Assembly: GCA_017450705.1 (NCBI GenBank)
Contig: JAFSTC010000036.1
Coordinates: forward strand, 1 to 45,732
Length of the DNA stretch: 45,732 nt
Direction of reading: 5' to 3'
Origin: Lentisphaeria bacterium
GTDB lineage: Bacteria > Verrucomicrobiota > Lentisphaeria > Victivallales > Victivallaceae
A model generated the notes under the pieces. That model did no database searches, had not been told where the DNA came from, and worked only from the letters and a program-made list of their open reading frames with translations. A program made the position numbers and the translations under genes. Positions 16,218 through 24,292 of this stretch are shown here, one piece after another (positions within the stretch are counted from its first letter, which is position 1; each line of letters starts with the position of its first letter).

Positions 16218-17135
16218 ATGGCTGACCTCTCTGTCGATTTTGGTAAATTCCAACTCAAAAACCCCGTCATGACCGCCTCCGGCACCTTCGGTTACGGTTT
16301 CGAGTACAGCCGGTACTACGACATCTCACGCCTGGGCGCCGTGGTGGTCAAGGGCATCCGCATGACCCCCTCCCACGGCAACCCCACCCCCCGCGTGGCA
16401 GAAGTCACCGGCGGCATGCTCAACGCCATCGGTCTCCAGGGCCCCGGCGTCGAGAAATTCCTCCACGGCAAGGATTACATGCCCTTCCTCCGCAAAAGCG
16501 GCGCCACCGTCATCGTCAATATCTGGGGCACCACCGTCGCCGAATATGCCGAAGTCGCCTCCCGGCTCGACGCAGAACGGGAGGGCATCACCGCCCTCGA
16601 GATCAACATCTCGTGCCCCAACGTCAAAGCCGGCGGCGCGGCCTTCGGCACGGATCCGGTCCTCGCCGCCCAGGTCGTCTCCGCCGTGAGAAAGGCCACG
16701 ACGCTCCCCCTCATCACCAAACTCAGCCCCAACGTGACCAAAATCAGCGATTTCGCCCGCGTCGCCGAGGAGAACGGCAGCGACGCCGTCTCCCTCATCA
16801 ACACCCTCTCGGCCATGTGCATCGACATCGAGACCCGGCGGCCCGTCCTGGCCAACAAAACCGGCGGACTCTCCGGCCCCGCCGTCAAACCCGTCGCGCT
16901 CCGCATGGTCTACGAGACCGCCCAGGCCGTCAGGATCCCCATCATCGGCATGGGCGGCATCATGACCGGGAACGACGCCGTGGAGTTCCTCCTCGCCGGC
17001 GCTTCCGCCGTCGCCGTCGGCACCGCCAACTTCGTCGATCCCTTTGCCCCCCTCAAAGTCATCGACGGCATCGACGCCTATCTCGACCGCCACGGCTTCA
17101 AGTCCGTCCGCGACATCGTCGGCGCCCTCGCCTGA
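16218..17135 (+). CDS. pyrD: Dihydroorotate dehydrogenase (type 1B, NAD+-linked) catalytic subunit
   Basis: FMN enzyme oxidising dihydroorotate to orotate in UMP synthesis. The 305-aa product has LKNPVMTASGTFGYG at the start, NAIGLQGPG, the active-site cysteine region LEINISCPNVKAGG, IGMGGIMTG and the FMN phosphate-binding AVAVGTANF. Length is normal (about 305). It begins 5 nt after pyrK. The start at 16218 (MADLSVDFG) was chosen over an upstream in-frame ATG at 16077 that lies inside pyrK. Other pyrimidine genes are not in the window. Confidence 0.97.
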   Translation: MADLSVDFGKFQLKNPVMTASGTFGYGFEYSRYYDISRLGAVVVKGIRMTPSHGNPTPRVAEVTGGMLNAIGLQGPGVEKFLHGKDYMPFLRKSGATVIVNIWGTTVAEYAEVASRLDAEREGITALEINISCPNVKAGGAAFGTDPVLAAQVVSAVRKATTLPLITKLSPNVTKISDFARVAEENGSDAVSLINTLSAMCIDIETRRPVLANKTGGLSGPAVKPVALRMVYETAQAVRIPIIGMGGIMTGNDAVEFLLAGASAVAVGTANFVDPFAPLKVIDGIDAYLDRHGFKSVRDIVGALA

Positions 17136-17157
17136 GCGCGGCGGAGCGAAAGCGGAG

Positions 17158-17213
17158 CCCGTGGGCCTACGCGGGGGCGCTTGCGCCGCCCCCCGCACCC
17201 CCCGGCGCCCCGT
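17158..17213. repeat. Dispersed GC-rich repeat, copy 1
   Basis: From cccgtgggc to cggcgccccgt this ~56-bp stretch matches the reverse complement of 25992-26046 with a few substitutions and indels. The shared core includes gcgggggcgcttgcgccgcc. It lies just downstream of pyrD. Confidence 0.8.
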
Positions 17214-17267
17214 AGCACGGGGAGGCGAGTAGGCCGGAGGCACGCGGGCTTCGGGCTGGAAATGCGT

Positions 17268-17331
17268 GTTGCAAAATAAATGCATGCACTTCCCGCTTTT
17301 TTGCGGAAAGTGCATGCACATATTTTGCAAC
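17268..17331. repeat. 64-bp near-perfect palindrome (29-bp arms, T6 loop)
   Basis: Arms 17268-17296 and 17303-17331 are reverse complements except for three positions, around a loop of six T. The arms contain gttgcaaaat at the outer ends and tgcatgcac in the middle. It could be a transcribed hairpin or terminator, a protein-binding site, or a small mobile repeat. The arms are AT-richer than their surroundings. Confidence 0.88.
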
Positions 17332-17401
17332 GGCTTGCCGCCGGGGGGACGAAAAGTCGCTCACGCGATTTTCTTCCCCCCGGACCCCCTTGCTTGTACT
17401 G

Positions 17402-17539
17402 TTACTCGCTCGAAGCCCGTATGGTGACGATGAAGCCGCAGAGGTTCAAGTAGCCACGCAGCTGTCCGACTGCGATCTGATCGGCGACTTCTTTGCCCGC
17501 GGGCCGCGGTAATTTCCCCCTCGGCCCGTCTCCTGCCAT
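17402..17539 (-). CDS. Possible small ORF or gene remnant
   Basis: Minus strand ATG (17537-17539) to TAA (17402-17404) gives 45 aa beginning MAGDGPRGKLPRPAGKEV. The C-terminal half, QLRGYLNLCGFIVTIRASSE, has a protein-like pattern of residues unlike the surrounding repeats. There is no clear ribosome binding site and the start lies in the heptamer repeat. I do not recognise it. It may be the tail of a decayed gene rather than a live one. Confidence 0.25.
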   Translation of the reverse strand: MAGDGPRGKLPRPAGKEVADQIAVGQLRGYLNLCGFIVTIRASSE

Positions 17540-17598
17540 CTCATCTCTCATCTCTCATCTCTTTTACCTCATACCTCATACCTCATACCTCATACCTT
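17537..17598. repeat. Heptanucleotide tandem repeats (ctctcat)n and (acctcat)n
   Basis: About three units of a tctcat-type heptamer (17537-17562) are followed by four exact acctcat units (17566-17593) and a partial one. The repeat supplies the last codons and TGA stop of the IclR gene. A related array in the opposite orientation lies at 25916-25936. Confidence 0.85.
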
Positions 17599-18317
17599 CC
17601 CTGCCGCCGCTCGTTGAACAGGGAGGAAAGGCGGGAGGCCAGACGGGAGCACTCGAACTGCATCCGGTCGATGCTGCGGTTCTCGGCGGCACTGCCGTAG
17701 AGACAGACGCCGTAGATGTCGGTCCCTGCGGGAACGGGGAAACTGACGCTCCAGCCCAGGCGGGGATCCTGAACGGCGATGAAGCCGCGTTCGGACGCCG
17801 CGCGGAACCGCTGGAGAAACAGCTCCCGCGCGCGGGCATCCGGGCGCGGCACGACGTCCGCAGAGAAGAGATCGAAAAATTTTTCCGCCTGCCCGGGATC
17901 ACCGCGGGAAGCGAGGATCACGGAGACGAGAGGGGAGTCCCACGGGAGCGGGAGCCTCCTCTCGGTCCCCCCCGCCTCGTGGGCGCAGAGGCAGACCGGA
18001 CGCCCGGCGTCGATGCCGGCCAGAACTCCGTTCACACCCAGCTCGGAGACCCGCTCCTTCAGCAGCGCCGACGCACCGCGCAGAAGAGGCGTCTCCAGCG
18101 CATCCAGCCCCAGGCGGATCAGCCCCGTGGAGGGGACGAAACTGTGGTACCCCGCCTTGCGGATGAGATTGCGCGCGGCAAGATCCGACGCGATGCGGCT
18201 CACGGTGCTGGCGTTCAGCTCAAGATCCGAAGCCAGTTCCTTGAGAGTCACCGGCGCCGGAGAAGAGGCGATGCGGTCGAGGATGCGGAAGCTCTTTTCC
18301 AGAAGAGTGCTTTTCAT
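17583..18317 (-). CDS. IclR-family transcriptional regulator
   Basis: A 244-aa DNA-binding regulator. The N-terminal winged helix (about residues 1-65) contains SFRILDRIASSPAPVTLKEL and the recognition region LNASTVSRIASDL. The remainder is the IclR effector-binding domain, with the usual GRPVCLCAHEAGG core and a C-terminal RLASRLSSLF helix. IclR proteins usually control carbon-source catabolism from the neighbouring locus, but the neighbours here are housekeeping genes. Its ATG overlaps the coaD stop (ATATGA), so it is translated with coaD. The last codons (RYEV, stop) come from the heptamer repeat, so the C-terminus may be repeat-modified. Confidence 0.9.
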   Translation of the reverse strand: MKSTLLEKSFRILDRIASSPAPVTLKELASDLELNASTVSRIASDLAARNLIRKAGYHSFVPSTGLIRLGLDALETPLLRGASALLKERVSELGVNGVLAGIDAGRPVCLCAHEAGGTERRLPLPWDSPLVSVILASRGDPGQAEKFFDLFSADVVPRPDARARELFLQRFRAASERGFIAVQDPRLGWSVSFPVPAGTDIYGVCLYGSAAENRSIDRMQFECSRLASRLSSLFNERRQGRYEV

Positions 18318-18802
18318 ATATCCTCGCCCCGGTTCTTCCGGATGATGGCCTCGGCCACCGGATCGGGAACGTAGCGGCGGACGTCTCCGCCGTAGCTGGC
18401 CACCTCCTTGACGAGACTGGAGGAGACGAAGGAGTTCTTCAGCGTCGGCGTGAGGAAGATCGTCTCGCACTGGGGCCGCATGTTGCGGTTCATCAGGGCC
18501 ATCTGCAGTTCGTATTCGAAATCCGAGAACGCCCGGAGTCCCCGCAGGATGGCCTGCACGCCGTAACGCTCAAGGGAATCCACCAGCAGACCCTCGATGA
18601 CGACGACTTCCACCGTGGGCAGATCGGCGCAGCACTGCTCGATGAGGTGCCGGCGCTCGGCCAGGGTGAACATCGGACTCTTGCCCGCATTGACAGCCAC
18701 GGCGACGATGACCTTGTCGAAAAGCTGGACCGCACGGCAGACGAGATCGTAGTGCCCGTTGGTAAAGGGATCGAAAGATCCGGGATACAGAACCGTTTTC
18801 AT
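18314..18802 (-). CDS. coaD: Phosphopantetheine adenylyltransferase
   Basis: Fourth-step coenzyme A enzyme joining phosphopantetheine and ATP to give dephospho-CoA. The 162-aa product has the nucleotidyltransferase start YPGSFDPFTNGHYDL, then RGLRAFSDFEYELQMALMNR and FVSSSLVKEVASYGG. All are canonical and the length is typical. The start at 18802 has GGTGAG upstream; longer in-frame readings run through ribF on the other strand. Transcribed divergently from ribF and overlapping the IclR gene. Confidence 0.97.
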   Translation of the reverse strand: MKTVLYPGSFDPFTNGHYDLVCRAVQLFDKVIVAVAVNAGKSPMFTLAERRHLIEQCCADLPTVEVVVIEGLLVDSLERYGVQAILRGLRAFSDFEYELQMALMNRNMRPQCETIFLTPTLKNSFVSSSLVKEVASYGGDVRRYVPDPVAEAIIRKNRGEDI

Positions 18803-18830
18803 AACTCTCACCAAAATGTTTCTTTTCCGT

Positions 18831-18859
18831 TTGACGGATATGCCGTTCGAGTGTATTTT
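18831..18859 (+). promoter_or_regulatory. Predicted promoter of ribF-acpS-two-component operon
   Basis: TTGACG (18831-18836), 17-nt spacer, TATTTT (18854-18859), about 58 nt upstream of the ribF GTG. It sits in the coaD/ribF divergent gap. Confidence 0.6.
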
Positions 18860-18916
18860 AAATAGAAGCGGCGGCATCTGCATATAATATACGGCGGACA
18901 ACCGGAAATTACAATC

Positions 18917-19888
18917 GTGACATCCTTGATAAAATTCGACGTGCCCCTCCCCGGAGGAGGCGTTCCCCTCGTCCTCGGGCTGGGGGTCTTCGACGGCGTC
19001 CATCTCGGCCACAGGAAGATCATAAGCGAACTGTGCGACATGGCGGTCCGCCGTCACGCCGTTCCGGCGGCGGTGACGTTCCACCCCCATCCCCGGCAGG
19101 TCCTGTGTCCGGACGATCCGCCGCGTCTGCTGCTCCCCATGGAGGAGCGCCGCCGACTGCTCAGGGATGCCGGCGCGAAACTCGTCGGCGTCATCGAATT
19201 CGATCAGAAATTCGCGGCCATGGAGCCTCTCGACTTTCTGGAGCGGCTCCGGAGCGCCCCGGAATTCCATCTCGCCGGCATCTGCGTCGGCAGCCGCTGG
19301 AGATTCGGTCACTTCGGGGCCGGGGACAAAACCGTCATCGCCGCGTTCGCCGAGGCGAACGGGATCGGCTTTTCTCCTTGCGAAGAACTGGTCATCGCGG
19401 GCGAGACCGTGAGCAGCAGCGCCATCCGGCGGGCCGTTTCCGCGGGGAAACTCGACCACGCCCGGGAACTGCTGGCCCGGCCCGTGCGGCTTTTCGGGAC
19501 CGTCGGCCAGGGCAACGGCATCGCGGGAAAGATGCTCAAAGCGCCCACGGCCAATTTGGAAGTCTCCTGCGGCGTCCTGCCGCCGGACGGCGTCTACGCG
19601 GGGGGGGTCCGGCTCGGGAACCTCCTCCATCCGGCGGCGGTCAACATCGGGCTGGCCCCCACCTTCGGCGGCATTTCCCGCCGGGTCGAAGTGCACGTGC
19701 TGCATTTCGACGGCGATCTCTACGGAGCCGGGATCGTGCTCGAACTTTATTCCTTCATCCGGCCCGAGCGGAAATTCGCCTCCCCCGAGGCGCTGATGGA
19801 GAGGATCCGCGAGGATATGCGTCTGGTCGAAGAAGATTTTTCACGGAACGGCCCGAGGGAGGTCTCCTCATGTACCGCTGCGGGATAG
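18917..19888 (+). CDS. ribF: Bifunctional riboflavin kinase / FAD synthetase
   Basis: Makes FMN and then FAD from riboflavin and ATP. The 323-aa product has the FAD synthetase nucleotidyltransferase domain first (LGVFDGVHLGHRKII near residue 22, VTFHPHPRQVL, and SSSAIRRAV). The riboflavin kinase domain follows from about residue 185 (GTVGQGNGIAGKMLKAPTANL, PPDGVYAGGV, NIGLAPTFGG). The start is a GTG at 18917. It overlaps acpS by 19 bp. First gene of a run ribF-acpS-response regulator-kinase. Confidence 0.96.
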   Translation: MTSLIKFDVPLPGGGVPLVLGLGVFDGVHLGHRKIISELCDMAVRRHAVPAAVTFHPHPRQVLCPDDPPRLLLPMEERRRLLRDAGAKLVGVIEFDQKFAAMEPLDFLERLRSAPEFHLAGICVGSRWRFGHFGAGDKTVIAAFAEANGIGFSPCEELVIAGETVSSSAIRRAVSAGKLDHARELLARPVRLFGTVGQGNGIAGKMLKAPTANLEVSCGVLPPDGVYAGGVRLGNLLHPAAVNIGLAPTFGGISRRVEVHVLHFDGDLYGAGIVLELYSFIRPERKFASPEALMERIREDMRLVEEDFSRNGPREVSSCTAAG

Positions 19889-20268
19889 ATATCGTCAAAA
19901 TCGCCCGGATCGAACGGCTGGAACGGGAGGAAGGCTTCCGGGAGCGGATCTTCTCGCCGGCTGAGCTCGCCGTGGCCGAGACCCGGGGCGCACGCGCGGA
20001 ATTCTTCGCGGGCAGATGGGCGGCCAAGGAGGCCGTCGCCAAGGCCCTCGGCTGCGGCTTCGGCAAAGACTGTTCCCCCGCGGAGATCGAGATCCTGCCC
20101 GACGGCCGGGGCGCGCCGCAGGTCCGCCTCTCGGGCGCCGCGGCAAAGACCTCCGCCGCAGCGGGGATCCTGTCGTGGGCAATTTCCATCTCCCATGAAA
20201 AAGACTATGCGGCCGCCATGGCCGTCGCAGAAATATCCGCTGCTTGCGGCAAAGGAGGAGAAAGATGA
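19870..20268 (+). CDS. acpS: Holo-[acyl-carrier-protein] synthase
   Basis: Transfers the phosphopantetheine arm of CoA to acyl carrier protein. The 132-aa product has GIDIVKIARIERL at the N-terminus, the Mg-binding FAGRWAAKEAVAKAL motif (about residues 46-60) and the ISISHEKDYAAAMAV end. Length fits the small AcpS trimer class. It overlaps ribF upstream and the response regulator downstream (ATGA). With coaD nearby, three CoA/ACP and flavin cofactor genes cluster here. Confidence 0.96.
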   Translation: MYRCGIDIVKIARIERLEREEGFRERIFSPAELAVAETRGARAEFFAGRWAAKEAVAKALGCGFGKDCSPAEIEILPDGRGAPQVRLSGAAAKTSAAAGILSWAISISHEKDYAAAMAVAEISAACGKGGER

Positions 20269-20933
20269 ATATCCTGCTGATCGAAGATGACGCGCAGACC
20301 GCCGATTTCATCGCCAAAGGCTTTGCCCAGTCCGGCATGACCTCGACGGCGGTGGCCGACGGCAAGGAGGGCCTCGAAAAACTCAAGTCCGGCGCCTTCG
20401 ACATCGCCGTCGTGGACGTGATGCTCCCCGTCATGGACGGGATCTCCATCGTCCGGCAGGCCCGGCAGGACGGCTGCGTCACGCCTGTGATCTTCCTGAG
20501 CGCCAAAGGCTCCGTGGACGACAAGATCCGCGGTCTTCAGGCGGGGGGCGACGACTACCTGGCCAAGCCCTTCGTTTTCACGGAACTGCTGGCCCGGATC
20601 CAGGCCATGCTCCGGCGTTCCCAGAGCTTCACGCCGCCGACCCAGCTCACCGTGGCCGACCTCACCATGGATCTGCTCAGCCGCAAGGTGACCCGGGCGG
20701 GGAAACGCATCGATCTGCAGCCGCAGGAGTTTTCACTCCTCGAATATCTGATGAAAAACACCGGACACATCGTCTCGCGGAGCATGATCCTCGAGCACGT
20801 GTGGGAGTACAACTTCGATCCCCAGACCAACATCGTCGAAACCCGCCTCTGCCGTCTGCGGGAAAAAATCGACAAGGAGTTCGACCGCAAGCTCATCCGC
20901 ACCGTGCGCGGGTTCGGGTATGTCCTGGAATAA
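20265..20933 (+). CDS. OmpR-family response regulator
   Basis: Two-component response regulator of 222 aa. The receiver domain has the acidic pocket IEDD near residue 7, phospho-acceptor Asp51 (AVVDVML) and AKPF with the conserved lysine. The C-terminal OmpR/PhoB winged helix follows, with QPQEFSLLEYLMKNTG and ETRLCRLREKID. It resembles the CusR/CopR branch in overall pattern. The start at 20265 overlaps the acpS stop; the kinase start overlaps its end by 14 bp. Its targets are unknown; the sialidase-like gene downstream is a candidate. Confidence 0.95.
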   Translation: MNILLIEDDAQTADFIAKGFAQSGMTSTAVADGKEGLEKLKSGAFDIAVVDVMLPVMDGISIVRQARQDGCVTPVIFLSAKGSVDDKIRGLQAGGDDYLAKPFVFTELLARIQAMLRRSQSFTPPTQLTVADLTMDLLSRKVTRAGKRIDLQPQEFSLLEYLMKNTGHIVSRSMILEHVWEYNFDPQTNIVETRLCRLREKIDKEFDRKLIRTVRGFGYVLE

Positions 20934-22527
20934 ACATACCATTTCCATCCGGGCGCAGGTGATGCTGTGGTTCACGACGCTCTTCGTCGGCGTCGCGGCG
21001 GCCACGATCATCTTCGTCGGACACAATCTCTATCAGCTGCTGCTGCGCCGGATCGACCAGCAGCTCGAGGAACTTCTCTCGCAGTGCCGCAAAGACTACA
21101 TCGTGGGCAAGAACGCCGCTCATCTGGGCCTGGACTTTCCTGTTTACGACCTGCCCGCCGACCTCATCACGGCCTTCGACGACCATCTGCCGGGATTCGT
21201 CCCGCTGATCGCCTTCGAACCCGCCGTGACGGATCCCGGCAGTTCCCCCACGCTCTTCGGACACGTGGAGGATCAGGTGTACATGATGCGGCGCTCGGGC
21301 ACGGGCAGGATCTACTCCCGTCTGCTCAATCCCAAGCCCAATATCCACTTGCTCAGGCGGCGTCTTCTGCTCCGGCAGAAGGAATCCCGGGGGGGGCTTC
21401 TCTTTTTCCGCGTCACGGATCCCGCGGGGAAAACCGTGTGCAGATCCTCCAACTTTCCCGGGAAACTGGAGAAAAACCTTTCGGAGATCCCGACGACATG
21501 CGGCAGCGCCCGGAGCCTCTCGTGCAGATTCCCCGACGGAACGATCCTCACCGCGGGGCACATGCTCACGCAGCTGCACACCCGTGTGGAACACTACGTC
21601 ACCGATCTGCTCGCCATCGGACTGCCCGTCCTCGGCGTCGGCATCCTCGTCGCGTGGCTGATCTCTTCGAGGATCGCCTCCGACATCCGCAAGGTGGGCG
21701 CGGCCGCCTCCGATATCGCCGGCGGCAACTACTCCCGGCGGGTCGAGGGACGCTATCACGGGCAGGAGATATCCGAACTTGTCTCGGCCTTCAACACCAT
21801 GAGCGCCAACACCGAGCGTCTGCTCAACGAATTGCGGGGCGCCACCGATGACGTGGCCCACGACCTCAAAACGCCCCTGACGCGCATCCGCGGCCTGGCC
21901 GAAGTCACCGCCGCGGGGCCCAAGGATTTCGCCGTCTGGACGGACGCCCTCGGCAACATCGCGGAGGAGTGCGACGACATGGTCGCCATCATCAACACCA
22001 TGCTGGAGATCACCCGCACGGAGTCCAACATCGAGTACCTCAAAAAGGAGCCCGTGGATCTGTGCGGACTGGTGCGCCGGCTGTACGACCTCTATCTCCC
22101 GGCCGCGGAGGAGAACGGCATCGCCTGGGAACTCCACGTCCCTGAAGCTCCCGTCGTCATCGCCGCTGACCGGATCAAACTGCAGCGCATGATCGGCAAT
22201 CTCCTCGACAACACGCTGAAATTCGTCCCCGCAGGCGGCAAAGTCGTCATCCGGCTGGACGCGGGGGAAGAGGCGGTCAAACTGCGCGTCATCGACAACG
22301 GTCCGGGCATCCCCGACCAGGACAAGAAGAGGATCTTCGAACGCTTCGTCCGTCTGGACAGCAGCCGGACGAAACGGGGCAACGGTCTGGGACTGGCCAT
22401 GGTCCGGGCCGTGGCCCGCATCCACGGCGGCAGCGCCGAGATCACCGACACGCCCGGCGGCGGCGCAACCTTCACCATCACCCTGCCCTGCGGCGGGAAA
22501 AATCACCGAGACGAGGCAAATGCATAA
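20920..22527 (+). CDS. Membrane sensor histidine kinase
   Basis: Partner kinase of the preceding regulator, 535 aa. TM1 is at about residues 13-35, followed by a periplasmic sensor of about 190 residues, TM2 (LLAIGLPVLGVGILVAWLI, about 230-248) and a HAMP linker. The dimerisation helix carries phospho-acceptor His314 (DDVAHDLKTPLTRIRG). The ATPase domain has N box NLLDNTLKF, DNGPGIP, FERF and GNGLGLAMV. All catalytic motifs look intact. The periplasmic domain is larger than in minimal sensors and has Cys residues near the end. The signal sensed is unknown. Confidence 0.95.
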   Translation: MSWNKHTISIRAQVMLWFTTLFVGVAAATIIFVGHNLYQLLLRRIDQQLEELLSQCRKDYIVGKNAAHLGLDFPVYDLPADLITAFDDHLPGFVPLIAFEPAVTDPGSSPTLFGHVEDQVYMMRRSGTGRIYSRLLNPKPNIHLLRRRLLLRQKESRGGLLFFRVTDPAGKTVCRSSNFPGKLEKNLSEIPTTCGSARSLSCRFPDGTILTAGHMLTQLHTRVEHYVTDLLAIGLPVLGVGILVAWLISSRIASDIRKVGAAASDIAGGNYSRRVEGRYHGQEISELVSAFNTMSANTERLLNELRGATDDVAHDLKTPLTRIRGLAEVTAAGPKDFAVWTDALGNIAEECDDMVAIINTMLEITRTESNIEYLKKEPVDLCGLVRRLYDLYLPAAEENGIAWELHVPEAPVVIAADRIKLQRMIGNLLDNTLKFVPAGGKVVIRLDAGEEAVKLRVIDNGPGIPDQDKKRIFERFVRLDSSRTKRGNGLGLAMVRAVARIHGGSAEITDTPGGGATFTITLPCGGKNHRDEANA

Positions 22528-22551
22528 AATTCTTTCATCAGGGAGGCAAAC

Positions 22552-24219
22552 ATGCTGAAAAAAATTCTTCCGCTCATCTGTGCCGCGATCCTTACGACCG
22601 CCTGCGCCGGAGAACCGGCGCTCCGCTGGATCCCGGGCCGCCTGAAACCTGAGATCAACGGACCCGTCTTCCGGTTCCGGGCGGCCGAGAAAGACGCGCA
22701 GACGCTGCTCCTCGCCGACAGGCGGATCGACGTCAGCCGGGGGATACGGATCGAACTGGAATACAGGGACGACGCCGAACAGACCAATGAATACCCCCGT
22801 CTTCTCGCCGCGGGCAATCTCTCGCTCCAGCTGAAGTGTTCCCCGCGGTCGCCCGACAAGGAGATCAAAGCCATTTTGACCGGCGGGAACAAAAAGGATT
22901 TCGTCCAGATCCTCACTCCGTCGAAACACCACTGGGAGAACTGGCATCACGTCGTTTGCACGCTGGAGCCGGAGAACGGGCTCCTGACGCTTCAGCTGGA
23001 TCACGGTCCCGTTCTGAAATGCCGTCTGACCTTCCCCGTTCCCCGGCAGCAGGCGACCCTTCTGCTCGGCGCCTCGTCGAAGGACCATTCCGACCGGGGC
23101 TACAGCGGCCTCATCCGCAACGTCTCGGTCGCCTGTCCCTACGCCCCGGGCCGGGATGACGGCAAAGGGCCCGTCATCGGCAGCCCCCTCGCCGTCAACG
23201 GCCGGCCCGTCGAATACTTCACCGTCTGCGCCATTCCCGGGCGGCATCTGGCCTTCCCGGGGATCGCCCGACTCCCCGACGGTCAGCTGGCCGCCGTGTT
23301 CCGCGAGGGCGAGGGCCACGTCTGCCCCTACGGACGGATCTGCATGACGCTCTCGAAAGACGGCGGCCGGAACTGGTCGGCCCCCTTCGTCATCTGGGAC
23401 ACCGTGACCGACGAAAGGGATCCCTCGATCCAGACCCTCCCCGACGGGCGGATCCTGGTGACGAACATGGCGTGGAAAAGCTGGATGCGCGCACCCCACA
23501 CCGCGAAAAAGTATCCCGGCCCCACCGCCTTCGCCGGGAACGCCAAAGGCTATCCCTACTACTACTCGCAGTACATGTTCAGCGCCGACAATGGCAAGAC
23601 CTGGACGCGGAAGCTCGTGAACGCGTTTTCTCCCCACGGGCCCGCGTTCAAAGACGGATATTTCTATCAGCCCGTCGTCCGCCGGGAGCGCGACAGGCGG
23701 CGGATCTGGATGTACCGCATCAGCGCCGACGCTTCGAAGACCGAACGGCTGGGACTGGTCATGGAAACGGGTAACGGCGATCACCGGATGATCCCCGCCT
23801 GCGAAGAACCCCACACGGCGATCCTGCCCGACGGGACTCTGGTGACGGCGATCCGGGTGGATTTCGACGGTTTCATGCGCCTGAGTTTCTCCAAAGACGA
23901 AGGCCGCACCTGGACGAAGCCGGTCAAAACCCCCGTGCGCGGCTACCCCCAGCATCTGCTGGTCCTCAAAGACGGGCGTCTGCTGGCAACCTACGGCTAC
24001 CGGTACTATCCCTTCGGGATCCGCGCGTGCATCAGCCGGGACGGGGGAAAAACCTGGGACTTGAAAAACGAAATGATCCTCCGGGACAACGGACTCACTT
24101 CCGACCTCGGCTACCCCGTCAGTCTGGAGCTGGAGCCGGGCCGGGTGATGACGGTCTACTACCATATCACCCGGGAACACCCCAGCTGTTACATCGAGGC
24201 CGCCGTGTACACCCCCTGA
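22552..24219 (+). CDS. Exported sialidase-like protein with LamG-like N-terminal domain
   Basis: A 555-aa secreted protein. The first 20 residues (MLKKILPLICAAILTTACAG) form a signal peptide with a weak lipobox (TTAC), so it may be a lipoprotein. Residues about 35-205 look like a LamG/concanavalin-like lectin domain (WENWHHVVCTLE). Residues about 220-555 form a sialidase-type beta propeller with four Asp-box repeats: SKDGGRNW, SADNGKTW, SKDEGRTW and SRDGGKTW. The catalytic residues of true GH33 sialidases cannot be confirmed by eye, so exo-sialidase activity is unproven. It starts 24 nt after the kinase, suggesting shared transcription, and ends at a terminator. Confidence 0.86.
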   Translation: MLKKILPLICAAILTTACAGEPALRWIPGRLKPEINGPVFRFRAAEKDAQTLLLADRRIDVSRGIRIELEYRDDAEQTNEYPRLLAAGNLSLQLKCSPRSPDKEIKAILTGGNKKDFVQILTPSKHHWENWHHVVCTLEPENGLLTLQLDHGPVLKCRLTFPVPRQQATLLLGASSKDHSDRGYSGLIRNVSVACPYAPGRDDGKGPVIGSPLAVNGRPVEYFTVCAIPGRHLAFPGIARLPDGQLAAVFREGEGHVCPYGRICMTLSKDGGRNWSAPFVIWDTVTDERDPSIQTLPDGRILVTNMAWKSWMRAPHTAKKYPGPTAFAGNAKGYPYYYSQYMFSADNGKTWTRKLVNAFSPHGPAFKDGYFYQPVVRRERDRRRIWMYRISADASKTERLGLVMETGNGDHRMIPACEEPHTAILPDGTLVTAIRVDFDGFMRLSFSKDEGRTWTKPVKTPVRGYPQHLLVLKDGRLLATYGYRYYPFGIRACISRDGGKTWDLKNEMILRDNGLTSDLGYPVSLELEPGRVMTVYYHITREHPSCYIEAAVYTP

Positions 24220-24230
24220 CGGACGCGGAC

Positions 24231-24278
24231 AAAAAATGCGCCGGTCCCGGGAATTTTCCGGAACCGGCGTTTCTTTTC
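24231..24278. terminator. Bidirectional terminator between sialidase-like gene and gdhA
   Basis: A 12-bp stem with one mismatch (24239-24250 and 24258-24269) around gaatttt is followed on the plus strand by tttcttttc and preceded by aaaaaat, which reads as a T-run on the minus strand. It sits between two convergent stops, so it serves both. Confidence 0.8.
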
Positions 24279-24292
24279 GTTCGGACGGGACG

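Noticed and set aside
17537-17598. CRISPR array at the heptamer repeats (also at 25.92 and 45.54 kb)
   Set aside because: Units are only 7-21 nt, contiguous and without unique spacers; no cas genes are present.
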